DNA of 64,000 nucleotides from Christensenella sp964494645 (GTDB lineage: Bacteria; Bacillota; Clostridia; Christensenellales; Christensenellaceae). The translations under genes and the position numbers were made by a program. The notes beneath the pieces were generated by a model, which did not search any database, was not told where the DNA came from, and saw only the letters and a list, made by a program, of their open reading frames with translations. Below are positions 16,296 through 25,507 of this stretch, piece by piece. Position 1 is the first letter of the stretch. The number at the start of each line of letters is the position of its first letter. Location: NCBI GenBank assembly GCA_964494645.1, contig CAZBSH010000004.1:1-64000 (forward strand), read 5' to 3'.

Positions 16296-17231
16296 ATGTC
16301 GAGAATTTATAAAAGCCTGACAGAGTTGATTGGAAAAACGCCGCTGTTGGAGCTTGTGAATTATGAAATAAAACACGGTTTAAATGCCACGGTGCTTGCA
16401 AAGCTGGAATATTTTAATCCGGCCGGCAGTGTCAAAGATCGTATCGCAAAGGCAATGATCGATCAGGCGGAAAAGGAAGGGGTCTTGCAGCCCGGAGCTA
16501 CAATCATTGAGCCGACAAGCGGCAATACGGGGATCGGACTTGCCAGCGTTGCTTCCGCGCGGGGATATCGTACGATATTGACGATGCCCGAAACTATGAG
16601 CATGGAACGCAGAAATCTTTTGAAGGCATACGGAGCGAAGCTTGTCTTGACAGAAGGGGTGAAGGGTATGCGAGGCGCAATTGAAAAAGCGGAAGAGCTT
16701 GCTAAGGAGATACCAAATTCGTTCATTCCCGGACAGTTCGTGAATCCGGCGAATCCGGCGGTTCATAAGGCAACAACAGGTCCTGAAATATGGGAGGACA
16801 CGGATGGGCAGGTGGATATTTTTGTCGCGGGAGTGGGTACAGGCGGTACGATCAGTGGGACGGGTGAATATTTGAAGTCCAAAAATCCGGATGTCAAGGT
16901 TGTAGCTGTCGAGCCGGAGGCATCGCCGGTACTCTCTAAAGGCACGCCGGGGCCTCATCCCATACAGGGCATCGGCGCGGGTTTTGTACCTGAGGTGCTT
17001 GATACTGATATATATGATGAAGTGATCACTGTAAAAGGAGAAGACGCGTTTGCGGCAGGCAGAGAACTGGCAACGTCGGAGGGCATCCTTGTCGGTATCT
17101 CCTCAGGCGCGGCGGTATATGCGGCGGCGCAGCTTGCAAAGCGACCGGAGAATGCAGGAAAGACGATTGTGGTATTGCTTCCGGATACGGGAGAGCGGTA
17201 TTTATCGACGCCAATGTTTGCGGAAGAATAG
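16296..17231 (+). CDS. cysK: Cysteine synthase A (O-acetylserine sulfhydrylase)
   Basis: Makes cysteine from O-acetylserine and sulfide. The 311-residue protein has the canonical PLP-lysine motif NPAGSVKDRIA, the substrate loop EPTSGNTGIGLA, the phosphate-binding GVGTGGTISGTGEYL, and ends LPDTGERYLSTPMFAEE. It is second in the metY-cysK operon, with AGGAGG before its ATG. Unlike the copy at 8986, all active-site motifs are standard. A strong terminator follows. Confidence 0.95.
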   Translation: MSRIYKSLTELIGKTPLLELVNYEIKHGLNATVLAKLEYFNPAGSVKDRIAKAMIDQAEKEGVLQPGATIIEPTSGNTGIGLASVASARGYRTILTMPETMSMERRNLLKAYGAKLVLTEGVKGMRGAIEKAEELAKEIPNSFIPGQFVNPANPAVHKATTGPEIWEDTDGQVDIFVAGVGTGGTISGTGEYLKSKNPDVKVVAVEPEASPVLSKGTPGPHPIQGIGAGFVPEVLDTDIYDEVITVKGEDAFAAGRELATSEGILVGISSGAAVYAAAQLAKRPENAGKTIVVLLPDTGERYLSTPMFAEE

Positions 17232-17248
17232 AAAGCGTTACAATATGA

Positions 17249-17276
17249 AACCCCGGGAATGTATTCCCGGGGTTTT
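17249..17276. terminator. Terminator between convergent cysK and gntR
   Basis: AACCCCGGGAAT-GT-ATTCCCGGGGTT forms a nearly perfect stem flanked by A- and T-runs, so it could serve both strands. Confidence 0.85.
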
Positions 17277-17290
17277 GCTCTTTAGAGCGG

Positions 17291-17968
17291 TCAGCTATCT
17301 TCGTTTAAGAAAACCTTGTATTTGCTGTTCCTTAAGTCATAAAACTCAATCAGGTGCTCTTGGATCGCCCTTGAATATTCTTCTTCGTTGCGGTTCATCA
17401 GAGCACGAATGATGGGGTCATGATGAGAGATATTTTCTTTTTTGAATTCAGGACGCGCATATTCGATGGACTGATAAAAACATATCCTTTGGTACAGTTC
17501 CTTTTGAAATCGGAGCAGGATCGGATTGCCTGCGATTTCCGCAAGCTCGTTATGAAAATGTGCGTCAAAAATAATACGGTTAAAAATGTCGCCTTTTTTG
17601 GCGTAATCCTCACACATATCCGCGATTTCAGACAGGCGCTGGAAATCGGCATTGCTGCCGTTATAAATGGCCAGCTTTCCGGCGAGCAGGTCATTGCTCA
17701 GCCGCACCATACCAAGGTCATGGATATCCTCTTTTGTAAAGGAGATCACCTCGGCGACGCGGTTAGGCGAAATATTGACCATGCCCTCGGCGGCAAGGAT
17801 GCGGATCGCCTCGCGGATGGGGGTACGGCTGACATCGAGCATTTCGGAAATTTTTTCCTCCGGTACTTTACCGCCGGGCTTGATCTCCTGGCGGATCAGC
17901 ATTTCCATAATATGGTCATGCACATATTGCGCAAGATTAATCTTTACTTTGTCCTTCTTTTCATTCAT
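17291..17968 (-). CDS. GntR family regulator, FCD subfamily
   Basis: A 225-residue transcription factor. The winged helix-turn-helix occupies residues about 10-75 (GGKVPEEKISEMLDVSRTPI, then REAIRILAAEGMV), followed by an all-helical FCD ligand domain with His residues suited to metal and acid binding (FNRIIFDAHFHNELAEI). It is at the end of the minus-strand catabolic operon, 110 bp after hbd, with its own candidate promoter and a TTTGTATC-type inverted repeat upstream. Similar TTGTATA sites at 25276-25348 suggest it controls the divergent island. FCD regulators usually sense sugar acids or carboxylates. Confidence 0.88.
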   Translation of the reverse strand: MNEKKDKVKINLAQYVHDHIMEMLIRQEIKPGGKVPEEKISEMLDVSRTPIREAIRILAAEGMVNISPNRVAEVISFTKEDIHDLGMVRLSNDLLAGKLAIYNGSNADFQRLSEIADMCEDYAKKGDIFNRIIFDAHFHNELAEIAGNPILLRFQKELYQRICFYQSIEYARPEFKKENISHHDPIIRALMNRNEEEYSRAIQEHLIEFYDLRNSKYKVFLNEDS

Positions 17969-18000
17969 ATTTATCCCTCTTGGTACTGCTGTTTTTCAAT

Positions 18001-18021
18001 TTTGTATCAGGTACCGACAAA
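18001..18021. promoter_or_regulatory. Candidate GntR operator upstream of gntR
   Basis: The 21-bp sequence from TTTGTATC to GACAAA is an imperfect inverted repeat (TTTGT and ACAAA arms around GGTACC). It lies just downstream of the candidate -10, fitting autoregulation. Confidence 0.45.
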
Positions 18022-18024
18022 CAC

Positions 18025-18054
18025 ATTCTTGCATATTAGAAGGCAGACTGTCAA
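18025..18054 (-). promoter_or_regulatory. Candidate promoter of gntR
   Basis: On the minus strand TTGACA (18054-18049) and AAGAAT (18030-18025) are spaced by 18 bp. Confidence 0.45.
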
Positions 18055-18078
18055 GTATCCGCCGCTCGTTTGGTCTTT

Positions 18079-18924
18079 CTATTGATAGGCGAAAAACCCT
18101 TGACCGGTCTTTCGACCTAACATTCCCGCGCGTACCATCTTGCGGAGCAGGGGGTGCGGGCTGTATTTGTTGTCTCCGAATTCGTCATGCAATACCTCCA
18201 TAATCGCAAGGCAGATATCAAGACCAATGAGGTCTCCTAAGGAAAGCGGACCGATCGGATGGTTTGCGCCCAGCTTCATGGCTGTATCGATGCTTTGCGC
18301 GCTGGCGATCCCCTCTGCGTATATACCGACCGCTTCGTTGATCATAGGGATCAACAGGCGGTTTACTACAAACCCGGGTCCCTCGTCCACAGGGACGGGT
18401 GTTTTATTGATTTCTTTGGCGATTGCAATGATAGACGCGGTGGTATCAGGACTGGTCTGCATTCCGGCAATGACCTCTACCAGATTCATGATTCCCGCCG
18501 GATTAAAAAAGTGCATGCCGGCGCAGCGACCTTTTTCATTCAGCGCGGCTGCAATCTGTGTAATGGAGATCGAAGATGTATTAGACGCCAATATAGTATC
18601 GGGCGCGACGATGGTTTCCAGCGAACGAAAGAGATCCTGTTTAGCCTGCAAGTCTTCATAAATTGCTTCGATGATAAGGGAGCTTTGCTTACACTGCTTA
18701 AGTTGGTTGGTCACGTTGAGGAGATTCATCGCTTGATCCATAGCATTTTGTGACAGCTTGCCTTTTTTTACAAGCTTTGTCATATCGGATTTTATTTTAT
18801 CCAAGCCTTTTTCGGCAAGCGATAAGGAATGATCCGCAAGGGTGACCTGCCAGCCGGCTTGTACAAAGACCTGTGCAATGCCGGCTCCCATTGTTCCCGC
18901 GCCGATTACGCTCATTTTTTTCAT
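18079..18924 (-). CDS. hbd: 3-hydroxybutyryl-CoA dehydrogenase
   Basis: Reduces acetoacetyl-CoA to 3-hydroxybutyryl-CoA, or the reverse, with NAD(P). The 281-residue protein starts with the Rossmann loop VIGAGTMGAGIAQVF, carries the family signature HFFNPAGIMNLVEVIAG and PGFVVNRLLIPMINEA, and ends GRKTGQGFFAYQ. Its ribosome site AGGAG sits in the end of crt, so the genes are coupled. With thl and crt it gives the acetyl-CoA to crotonyl-CoA segment; butyryl-CoA dehydrogenase and electron-transfer flavoprotein genes are not in this operon. Confidence 0.94.
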   Translation of the reverse strand: MKKMSVIGAGTMGAGIAQVFVQAGWQVTLADHSLSLAEKGLDKIKSDMTKLVKKGKLSQNAMDQAMNLLNVTNQLKQCKQSSLIIEAIYEDLQAKQDLFRSLETIVAPDTILASNTSSISITQIAAALNEKGRCAGMHFFNPAGIMNLVEVIAGMQTSPDTTASIIAIAKEINKTPVPVDEGPGFVVNRLLIPMINEAVGIYAEGIASAQSIDTAMKLGANHPIGPLSLGDLIGLDICLAIMEVLHDEFGDNKYSPHPLLRKMVRAGMLGRKTGQGFFAYQ

Positions 18925-18928
18925 CGTT

Positions 18929-19690
18929 TTATTCTCCTGAAAAATGTTCGGTTTTTTTCTTGTGCAGGAAATTATCCATGCCTGTTCGTTGATCCTTGGT
19001 AAGGAACAGTTGCGCGAATAACATGTTTTCCATCTTGATGTCCTGTGACAGCCTCATGGAGCGCTTGGCCGCACGGACGGCGGCAGGCGCGTTGTGACTG
19101 ATCGTATCAGCAAGCCCGCAGGCATATTCCATCAGCTCGTGCGGTTTTGTTATATGGTTCACAATGCCATAACGTTTTGCGCTTTCGGCGTTGATCGTGT
19201 TGCCGGAAAATATCATTTCCGCTGCCACGGCATGCCCTGCAATATTTGCCAGCCTTACGGTGCCGCCAAACCCGGGGATCACTCCGAGGGAAGTCTCCGG
19301 AAGTCCGAATATTGCGTTTTCTGAGGCAAGACGGATGTCGCAGGCAAGAGCAAGCTCCATGCCGCCGCCGAGGGCAAAGCCGTTGATGGCGCCGATCACA
19401 GGAATGGGTAGCGTTTCAATGCTATGCATGACGGCGCAACCTTTTTCTGCAAAGGTTCTTGCGCTAAAGAAGTCCATATGTTTCATTTCCGCAATGTCCG
19501 CACCGGCGGCAAACGCTTTATTGCCCGCGCCGGTAATCACGAGACAGCGGGCGAAAGGGTCGTGCCGGAAATCCAGCAGAGTATCGTGCAGTTCGGTGAT
19601 CATAGCCTGATTGATCGCATTGAGCTTATTTGGACGGTGGAGTGTCAGTATAATGACAGTATCCTTTTTTTCGATGGTCAGAGTATCCAT
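18929..19690 (-). CDS. crt: Enoyl-CoA hydratase (crotonase)
   Basis: Interconverts 3-hydroxybutyryl-CoA and crotonyl-CoA. From the ATG at 19690 it has 253 residues, a normal crotonase length; a longer frame to 19768 lies inside the thiolase gene and is not used. Family features are visible: HRPNKLNAIN, the oxyanion-hole stretch AFAAGADIAEM, INGFALGGGMELALACDIRL and the two catalytic glutamates around MELALACD and FGLPETSLGVIPG. It starts 1 bp after the thl stop codon and is followed closely by hbd. Confidence 0.94.
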   Translation of the reverse strand: MDTLTIEKKDTVIILTLHRPNKLNAINQAMITELHDTLLDFRHDPFARCLVITGAGNKAFAAGADIAEMKHMDFFSARTFAEKGCAVMHSIETLPIPVIGAINGFALGGGMELALACDIRLASENAIFGLPETSLGVIPGFGGTVRLANIAGHAVAAEMIFSGNTINAESAKRYGIVNHITKPHELMEYACGLADTISHNAPAAVRAAKRSMRLSQDIKMENMLFAQLFLTKDQRTGMDNFLHKKKTEHFSGE

Positions 19691-19691
19691 A

Positions 19692-20873
19692 TCATTCACA
19701 CAATTCAAAAATAGTAGCTTCTCCCATGCCGCCACCGATACATAAGGTCGCAAGACCGCGTTTGGCATCCCTCTTTTGCATTTCGTGAAGCAATGTCACA
19801 GCGATTCTTGCCCCCGAAGCACCAATCGGATGTCCAAGTGCGATCGCGCCGCCATTGACGTTTACGATCTCCTGTGGCAGCCCAAGTTCTCTCGTAACAG
19901 CCAGGGCTTGCGAAGCAAACGCCTCGTTGGCTTCTACCAGATGAAGATCGCTTATTTGCAAATCGGTGTTTTTAAGCGCTTTTTGCACACTTGGTACGGG
20001 GCCCATGCCCATATAGGCAGGATCGACGCCCGCAGAGCCGCTGCCCAGCCATTTTGCCTGTGGCTGCAGACTGTTTTCCCTGAGAAATTTTTCAGAGATG
20101 AGCAGTAAGGCTGCCGCTCCGTCATTGATGCCGGAGGCATTTCCCGCGGTTACAGTGCCATCCTTTAAAAAAGCGGGGCGTAATTTGCTAAGGGACTCGG
20201 ATGATGCGTCGCTTCTGATATATTCGTCTTGTTCAAACAAATAAGGAACTTTGCGGGGAGGGGAAATCTCTACGGGAACGATCTCCTCATGGAACTTTCC
20301 GCAACGCTGTGCTTCATATGCTTTTTGCTGCGAAGAAAGTGCAAAGTCATCTTGTTCTTCACGCGTGATCTTGTATGTCCGGGCAACGTTTTCCGCGGTG
20401 ATCCCCATATGGTAATCATGAAAAGCGTCCCACAGACCGTCATGGATCATTAAATCAACAAAGTCTGTGTTCCCCATTTTTTGTCCCCAGCGCATATATG
20501 CGGCATGCGGGACTTGTGACATGTTTTCAAAGCCGCCCGCGACGATGCAGTCTGCCTGCCCCGAACGGATGAGCGCAGCCGCAAGATTTATGGAAGTAAG
20601 TCCTGAGCCGCATACCTTATTGATTGTGAGCGCCGGTACTTCCAAAGGGAGTCCGGCGGCGATCATGGCCTGACGGGCAGGGTTTTGTCCCTGACCCGCC
20701 TGTAGGACATTGCCCATAATGACCTGATCGACCTGTTCGGCAGGGAGGATGGTCCTGCCGAACAAACTGCGGACGACGGCTGCAGCGAGCTCTATCGCGC
20801 TCACTGATTTTAAAGAACCTCCAAAGGAACCGATCGCCGTCCGGCAGGAATTCATGATATATACGTCTTGCAT
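19692..20873 (-). CDS. thl: Acetyl-CoA acetyltransferase (thiolase)
   Basis: Condenses two acetyl-CoA or cleaves acetoacetyl-CoA. The 393-residue protein has the nucleophilic Cys in NKVCGSGLTSINLAA (about residue 88), the NEAFASQALAV motif, GGAIALGHPIGASGARI with the catalytic His, and the final Cys in LCIGGGMGEATIFE. It is fifth in the minus-strand operon, 6 bp after the transketolase C-subunit gene. The combination with split transketolase is unusual and suggests that the pathway ends in acyl-CoA chemistry. Confidence 0.95.
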   Translation of the reverse strand: MQDVYIMNSCRTAIGSFGGSLKSVSAIELAAAVVRSLFGRTILPAEQVDQVIMGNVLQAGQGQNPARQAMIAAGLPLEVPALTINKVCGSGLTSINLAAALIRSGQADCIVAGGFENMSQVPHAAYMRWGQKMGNTDFVDLMIHDGLWDAFHDYHMGITAENVARTYKITREEQDDFALSSQQKAYEAQRCGKFHEEIVPVEISPPRKVPYLFEQDEYIRSDASSESLSKLRPAFLKDGTVTAGNASGINDGAAALLLISEKFLRENSLQPQAKWLGSGSAGVDPAYMGMGPVPSVQKALKNTDLQISDLHLVEANEAFASQALAVTRELGLPQEIVNVNGGAIALGHPIGASGARIAVTLLHEMQKRDAKRGLATLCIGGGMGEATIFELCE

Positions 20874-20879
20874 GTTGCG

Positions 20880-21860
20880 TTACCTTTCTTTTCTTGCGAT
20901 GACCGCCCTCACCTTTTTGGCGATGTTTTCGGCGGTAAGACCAAATTTGTTCTTTAAAAAGTCAACAGAACCGACTTCGCCGAAATGGTCGTTGATGCCT
21001 ACGCGCTCTAAGGGAACGGCGCATGTTTCGCCGACAACCTCCGCTACCGCGCTTCCAAGACCATTGATGATGTTGTGGTTTTCTGCTGTTACGATCGCGC
21101 CTGTTTTTTGCGCCGCAGCTTTGATCGCTTCACGGTCGATCGGCTTGATGGTGAATATGTTCAAGATGCGTATGGATATCCCGTCTTTTTCCAGCAGGTC
21201 GGCAGCTTTGATCGCTTCGGCGACCATGATGCCGCTTGCGATGATCGTTGCGTCAGAACCATCGCGTATTAGGGCGGCTTTGCCGATATCAAAAGTGGAA
21301 CCGTCTTCAAATATTTTTTCCGCATTTTTGCGCGAAAGACGAATATAGTAGTTTCCGTAGGATTTTTCCAGTTGGCGGATGATGTCTTCCAGCATTACGG
21401 AATCGGTCGGCTCGATCACAGTAAGACCGGGGATGCCGCGCATGATGCCCATATCTTCAAAGGGCATATGGGTTGCGCCGTTAAAAGCGGCCGTTACACC
21501 GGGGTCGCTGCCGACAATGCGTACATTTGCCTGTGCAAAGGCGCAGGAGACAAAAACCTGGTCAGCGACGCGTCTGGAGGCAAAGCAGCCGAAGGTATGG
21601 ACATACGGAACCTTGCCAAGCGTAGACATACCGGCCGCAGCGCCGATCATATTTGCTTCCATGATGCCGCAATTGATGGTGCGCTCCGGAAATCTATCAC
21701 GGAAAGGCAACATGCCAATCGAATTCATCAGGTCTGCGTCCATCGCAACAATGTTTTTATTGCGGTCGGCAAGGTCGATCAGTACATTGCAATAAACATC
21801 GCGCATTGCTGCCTTTTCTGTCGATACGCTTTCACATACTTTATAATTTGCCATTTCCAA
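20880..21860 (-). CDS. Transketolase, C-terminal subunit
   Basis: The pyrimidine-binding and C-terminal half of a split transketolase, 326 residues. Visible are the catalytic-Glu region NCGIMEANMIGAAAGMS, the stretch FGCFASRRVADQVFVSCAF, and AFNGATHMPFEDMGIMRGIP, with the transketolase C-domain from about residue 195. It pairs with the N-terminal subunit gene directly upstream (6 bp gap). Transketolase moves two-carbon ketol units and needs thiamine diphosphate. In a catabolic operon with aldehyde and alcohol dehydrogenases it may act on a special ketose rather than in the pentose phosphate pathway (inference). Confidence 0.93.
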   Translation of the reverse strand: MEMANYKVCESVSTEKAAMRDVYCNVLIDLADRNKNIVAMDADLMNSIGMLPFRDRFPERTINCGIMEANMIGAAAGMSTLGKVPYVHTFGCFASRRVADQVFVSCAFAQANVRIVGSDPGVTAAFNGATHMPFEDMGIMRGIPGLTVIEPTDSVMLEDIIRQLEKSYGNYYIRLSRKNAEKIFEDGSTFDIGKAALIRDGSDATIIASGIMVAEAIKAADLLEKDGISIRILNIFTIKPIDREAIKAAAQKTGAIVTAENHNIINGLGSAVAEVVGETCAVPLERVGINDHFGEVGSVDFLKNKFGLTAENIAKKVRAVIARKER

Positions 21861-21866
21861 CCCTCC

Positions 21867-22682
21867 TTAGCAGTCAAGCGCCGCAAGCGCCTGATCTACC
21901 TGTTCCTCTGTGAATGTCATATGATGATTAAAGAGAACGTCTTCCGCAAAGGAACAGCCTTTTCCCTTGACAGTATTCATAATGATGATGCTGGGCCTGT
22001 CCGGCTCTGCCTTCGCTCTTTCGATCGCTGCGGCAAGAGCGTCTACGTCGTGCCCGTCGCATTCGATGGCGTTCCAGCCAAAATCTTCGAATTTTTTACG
22101 AAGATCGCCAAGATCACAGATGTCTTTTGTATAGCCATCTAACTGTTTTTTGTTGTAATCCACAAAAGCGATCAGGTTATTGAGATGGTGTTGCGGGGCG
22201 AACAACGCCCCTTCCCATATCTGACCTTCGTCGCATTCGCCGTCACCGATCACAAGAAAGGTGCGGGCGTCCATCCCGTCCATTTTTTGTGCCAGCGCGA
22301 TGCCGATGGCTGTGGACATACCCTGCCCGAGAGAACCGGTGCTCATGTCTACGCCCGGTGTTTTATTTCTGTCGCAGTGGCTCGGTAGAAGCGTATCACC
22401 GGTGTTGATGGTGGAGAGCTCCGAGAGCGGGAAATAGCCTTTTAGGGCAAGTGTTGCGTAAAGCGCGGGACCCGCGTGTCCTTTTGAGAGGACAAACCTG
22501 TCACGATCGGCTTTTTGGGGGTTTTGCGGATCAATATTCATCTGCCTGCCGTATAATACGGCAAGAAGGTCCGCGACGGACATGCAGCCGCCGACATGAC
22601 CAAACCCAAGATGTCGAAACGCTTTTAGCGTTTCGACACGTATTTGCTTGGCAAAAGCTCTGATTTCTTCATTGCTGTTCAT
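21867..22682 (-). CDS. Transketolase, N-terminal subunit
   Basis: The thiamine-diphosphate-binding half of a split transketolase, 271 residues. Motifs: LGFGHVGGCMSVADLLAVLY, SKGHAGPALYATLALKGYF, STGSLGQGMSTAIGIALA and the GDG...N diphosphate/metal motif GDGECDEGQIWEGALFA followed by FVDYN. A GGAG site precedes the ATG. It lies between aldehyde dehydrogenase and the C-terminal subunit. Split transketolases are common in Clostridia and archaea, often in dedicated sugar pathways. Confidence 0.93.
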   Translation of the reverse strand: MNSNEEIRAFAKQIRVETLKAFRHLGFGHVGGCMSVADLLAVLYGRQMNIDPQNPQKADRDRFVLSKGHAGPALYATLALKGYFPLSELSTINTGDTLLPSHCDRNKTPGVDMSTGSLGQGMSTAIGIALAQKMDGMDARTFLVIGDGECDEGQIWEGALFAPQHHLNNLIAFVDYNKKQLDGYTKDICDLGDLRKKFEDFGWNAIECDGHDVDALAAAIERAKAEPDRPSIIIMNTVKGKGCSFAEDVLFNHHMTFTEEQVDQALAALDC

Positions 22683-22705
22683 ATCTTCTCTCCTTAACGA
22701 TGTAC

Positions 22706-24145
22706 TTACTTCAATAACTGCTTCAATGCGATGCTTTTGGTTTGTGTATACTCGTCGAGCGTATGCGTGATCCCTTCACGACCGATGCCCGTCATCTTGT
22801 ATCCGCCAAACGCGAGATGCGCGCTTCTGTAGTTGCCGCAGCCGTTGATGACACAAGTACCTGCTTCGATCTCTGTCGCGACTTTGAGCGCAGTACAGAT
22901 ATCCGGCGACATTACGCCGCTCGACAGACCGTAAGGTGCGTGGTTGGCAATCTCGATCGCCTGTTCGACTGTGTCAAAGCCGATGATGGGGAAGACGGGA
23001 CCGAAAATCTCCAGTTCGCCCGCGATATCCATATCTATGGTGACGTCAGTGAGAAGGGTAGGCTCAAAATAAGTGGTATCGTAGCGTTTGCCGCCGTATA
23101 GGCAGGTAGCGCCCTGTTCGATCGTTTTTTGTACCTGCTGTTCCACATCCTTTGCTGCACGTTCGCTGATGAGGGGACCGTAAACCGTAGTAGGATCCAG
23201 CGGATCACCAACCTTCAGACCCTTGAGCGCTTCGAGCAATTGTTGCGTATATGCCTCTTTGATGCTGTTCTGGATGATCAGGCGCTTCGTGCCGCAGCAG
23301 GTTTGTCCGGCATTGCTTGCGCGTCCGGCCAACGTCTCCGCTACAGCCTGGTCGAGGTCTGTACCTTCAAACACGATGAGCGGATCGTTGCCGCCCAACT
23401 CTAAAAACACATGCGTCAGGTTCTTTGCGCCGTTTTGCATTGTCTCAATACCTACAGAAGTACTGCCTGTCAGGCTGATGGCATCAATTTTCGGGCTTTC
23501 CGCGATCTGTTTTCCGATGCGGGCACCGCTGCCTGTCACGATCTGGGCAGCCGCACCCGGAACGCCAGCCTCCAGCAGAAGCTGCGTGAGGAAAATATTG
23601 CACATGGGGGTGTCGCTTGACGGCTTTATGATGACGGCATTGCCCATCACGAGCGCAGGAGCTACCTTATGCGCGTAAAGCTCGACCGGATAGTTGAAGG
23701 GGACGACGCACGCGACCACGCCGAGAGGTTCTTTAAGAGTAAAGATGATGTCGCCCTTTACCCTAGCTTCAGAGTTGAAAGGGAGGGTTTCACCACCATA
23801 GTTTTTCGCTTTCTCACAATAAGATTCGAAAATCCCCATGCACGCTTTTGCTTCGTCGATACAGGATACCAGTGTCTTGCCGCTTTCAGCACTGATCATT
23901 TTTGCAAAAACGTCAAGGTTTTTGTCGACTAGGGAAATGAATTTACGCAGGATCGCCACGCGCTCAAAGAGTACGACATCACGCCACTCTTTTTTTCCTT
24001 GTTGAGCAGCGTCAAGCGCAGCTTCCACATCCTGTTGCGTTGCCGAAGGAACTGTATCAATCAATTCCATGGTCGCCGGATTCAATACCTCCAGAGTCTT
24101 GCCATCGCTGGCGTCTGTTTGTTTTCCATTAATGAGCATTTTCAT
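22706..24145 (-). CDS. NAD(P)-dependent aldehyde dehydrogenase
   Basis: Oxidises an aldehyde to the acid; 479 residues, the usual length. Motifs: VVPFNYPVELYAHKVAPALV, ISLTGSTSVG for the cofactor, FLELGGNDPLIVFEGTDLD with the general-base Glu, and the catalytic Cys region NAGQTCCGTKRLII (two adjacent Cys). The N-terminus MLINGKQTDASDGKTLEVLN is typical of non-acylating enzymes such as succinate-semialdehyde or lactaldehyde dehydrogenases. Its aldehyde may be the product of the adjacent transketolase (inference). Confidence 0.92.
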   Translation of the reverse strand: MKMLINGKQTDASDGKTLEVLNPATMELIDTVPSATQQDVEAALDAAQQGKKEWRDVVLFERVAILRKFISLVDKNLDVFAKMISAESGKTLVSCIDEAKACMGIFESYCEKAKNYGGETLPFNSEARVKGDIIFTLKEPLGVVACVVPFNYPVELYAHKVAPALVMGNAVIIKPSSDTPMCNIFLTQLLLEAGVPGAAAQIVTGSGARIGKQIAESPKIDAISLTGSTSVGIETMQNGAKNLTHVFLELGGNDPLIVFEGTDLDQAVAETLAGRASNAGQTCCGTKRLIIQNSIKEAYTQQLLEALKGLKVGDPLDPTTVYGPLISERAAKDVEQQVQKTIEQGATCLYGGKRYDTTYFEPTLLTDVTIDMDIAGELEIFGPVFPIIGFDTVEQAIEIANHAPYGLSSGVMSPDICTALKVATEIEAGTCVINGCGNYRSAHLAFGGYKMTGIGREGITHTLDEYTQTKSIALKQLLK

Positions 24146-24183
24146 AATAAAGCACCTTCCTTATATATGATTTTTTATTTGTT

Positions 24184-25209
24184 TTACGGTATTAAATAGA
24201 TTTTGTAGCCTTCTTTGTTGGCAAACATATCAAAAGCCGTTTCCCACTCGTCAAGCGGCATACGCGCACTGATAAGCTTTTTGATCTTTTCGAGTTTTCC
24301 ATGGGCAGCGAGTTTTAAAAGAATATCCCATGAGGTGCGCTCTGTTGCATAGCTTACAGAAAGCGTAAGTTCTTTGCACAAAATTTTATCCATATCGACA
24401 GGGACAGGTTTTCCGTATAGTCCAACCTGGGCTAAGTTACCCGTTTTTTTGAGCATGTTGATACACACGTCAAGGGAAGGGGGAGCGCCTGCGCATTCAT
24501 AAGCGACATCTACACCGTCCACTGTGATTTCGTCTATCATGCTTTTGAGCTCTTGCGGATCGGATGAAACAGCGTCCGCGCCCAGTTCTTTAGCTAGCGC
24601 AAGACGCTCTGCATCCTGCGGCGTCCCTGACATAATGACATATGCGCCTTGCATTTTGGCGATCAGCATGGTGAGCTGACCGATGGTGCCGGGACCGGAT
24701 ACAAGCGCTACATCACCGGCTTTCACATGGGATTGCTCGATAACGGCGCGGATCACGCATGCCAAAGGCTCTGCTATGGCCATTGTATCATCGCCGGAAA
24801 CATTGGCGGGCAGCTTAAATGCCAGTTCCGCAGGGATCACCATATATTCCGCCATCGCGCCGTTGACGCCGGAACCAATGGAACGACGTTCGTTGCACAG
24901 CATCAACAGACCTTCACGACAATACCGGCAGTGTCCGCAGGTGACGGCGGCGGTCATGGAGATGATCTGGTCTCCTTGCGCAAAGCCGGAGACGGCAGAG
25001 CCCATGTCCTCAACAATGCCGGTGTATTCGTGCCCAAGGATGACAGGAGGAAAATAGGCATATTCGTCGTGCATCAGATGGATATCTGTGCCGCATATCC
25101 CGGCGGCCATGATCTTGACCAACAGTTCGTTTTCTTTCGGTGTGGGGATAGGGATATCGCGAATCTCCATTCCCTGACGACCCTCTGCAAATTTTACCAA
25201 AGCTTTCAT
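24184..25209 (-). CDS. Zinc-dependent alcohol/polyol dehydrogenase (MDR family)
   Basis: A 341-residue medium-chain dehydrogenase related to sorbitol and threonine dehydrogenases. Catalytic zinc site: GICGTDIHLMH and GHEYTGIVEDMG; structural zinc: CGHCRYCREGLLMLC; Rossmann region ALVSGPGTIGQLTMLIA. It is the first gene of the minus-strand operon and so probably acts early, oxidising an imported polyol or sugar to a keto compound (inference). AGGAG lies 6 bp before the ATG. The divergent control region with three TTGTATA sites is directly upstream. Confidence 0.92.
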   Translation of the reverse strand: MKALVKFAEGRQGMEIRDIPIPTPKENELLVKIMAAGICGTDIHLMHDEYAYFPPVILGHEYTGIVEDMGSAVSGFAQGDQIISMTAAVTCGHCRYCREGLLMLCNERRSIGSGVNGAMAEYMVIPAELAFKLPANVSGDDTMAIAEPLACVIRAVIEQSHVKAGDVALVSGPGTIGQLTMLIAKMQGAYVIMSGTPQDAERLALAKELGADAVSSDPQELKSMIDEITVDGVDVAYECAGAPPSLDVCINMLKKTGNLAQVGLYGKPVPVDMDKILCKELTLSVSYATERTSWDILLKLAAHGKLEKIKKLISARMPLDEWETAFDMFANKEGYKIYLIP

Positions 25210-25275
25210 AACATTCTCCTAAATTAAAATCACTGATTTTGGTTGATGAAAATAGTAGATGGATGCATGGTGGTA

Positions 25276-25348
25276 TTGTATAGATATATTATTTGAAAAA
25301 CTTGTATACAATCAATTGAAAAAAATCTTGAAACAACTTGATTGTATA
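25276..25348. promoter_or_regulatory. Cluster of three TTGTATA sites, candidate GntR operators
   Basis: TTGTATA occurs at 25276-25282, 25302-25308 and 25342-25348. The middle one is the full palindrome TTGTATACAA (25302-25311). TATACAATCAA (25305-25315) and TTGATTGTATA (25338-25348) also form a larger inverted repeat. FCD-type GntR proteins commonly bind such GTATAC palindromes. The cluster lies between the divergent operons and just upstream of the plus-strand promoter; the minus-strand promoter probably overlaps it. Confidence 0.55.
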
Positions 25349-25412
25349 TCATAAATTCGAATAATGCAATAGTAAATTGTGAAAATTTCAGAAGTTAAAA
25401 GTGTATTATATA

Positions 25413-25440
25413 TTGACAAATTCGTAAAAAGAGCTATGAT
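25413..25440 (+). promoter_or_regulatory. Promoter of the TIM-barrel isomerase gene
   Basis: TTGACA at 25413-25418, 16-bp spacer, TATGAT at 25435-25440, about 68 bp before the ATG. Confidence 0.65.
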
Positions 25441-25507
25441 AAGATTAATATTTTCAAAAAACAATAAAATTTTCATAAAAATAACATCTGAATATGGAGG
25501 CGCACAC

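Noticed and set aside
18929..19768. Longer crotonase start at 19768
   Set aside because: It would overlap the thiolase C-terminus by about 75 bp; the ATG at 19690 gives a normal crotonase N-terminus.
20491..20500. Another CATATATG core, inside the thiolase gene
   Set aside because: It lies within coding sequence with no promoter and lacks the TTATA extension seen at the two candidate Rrf2 sites.
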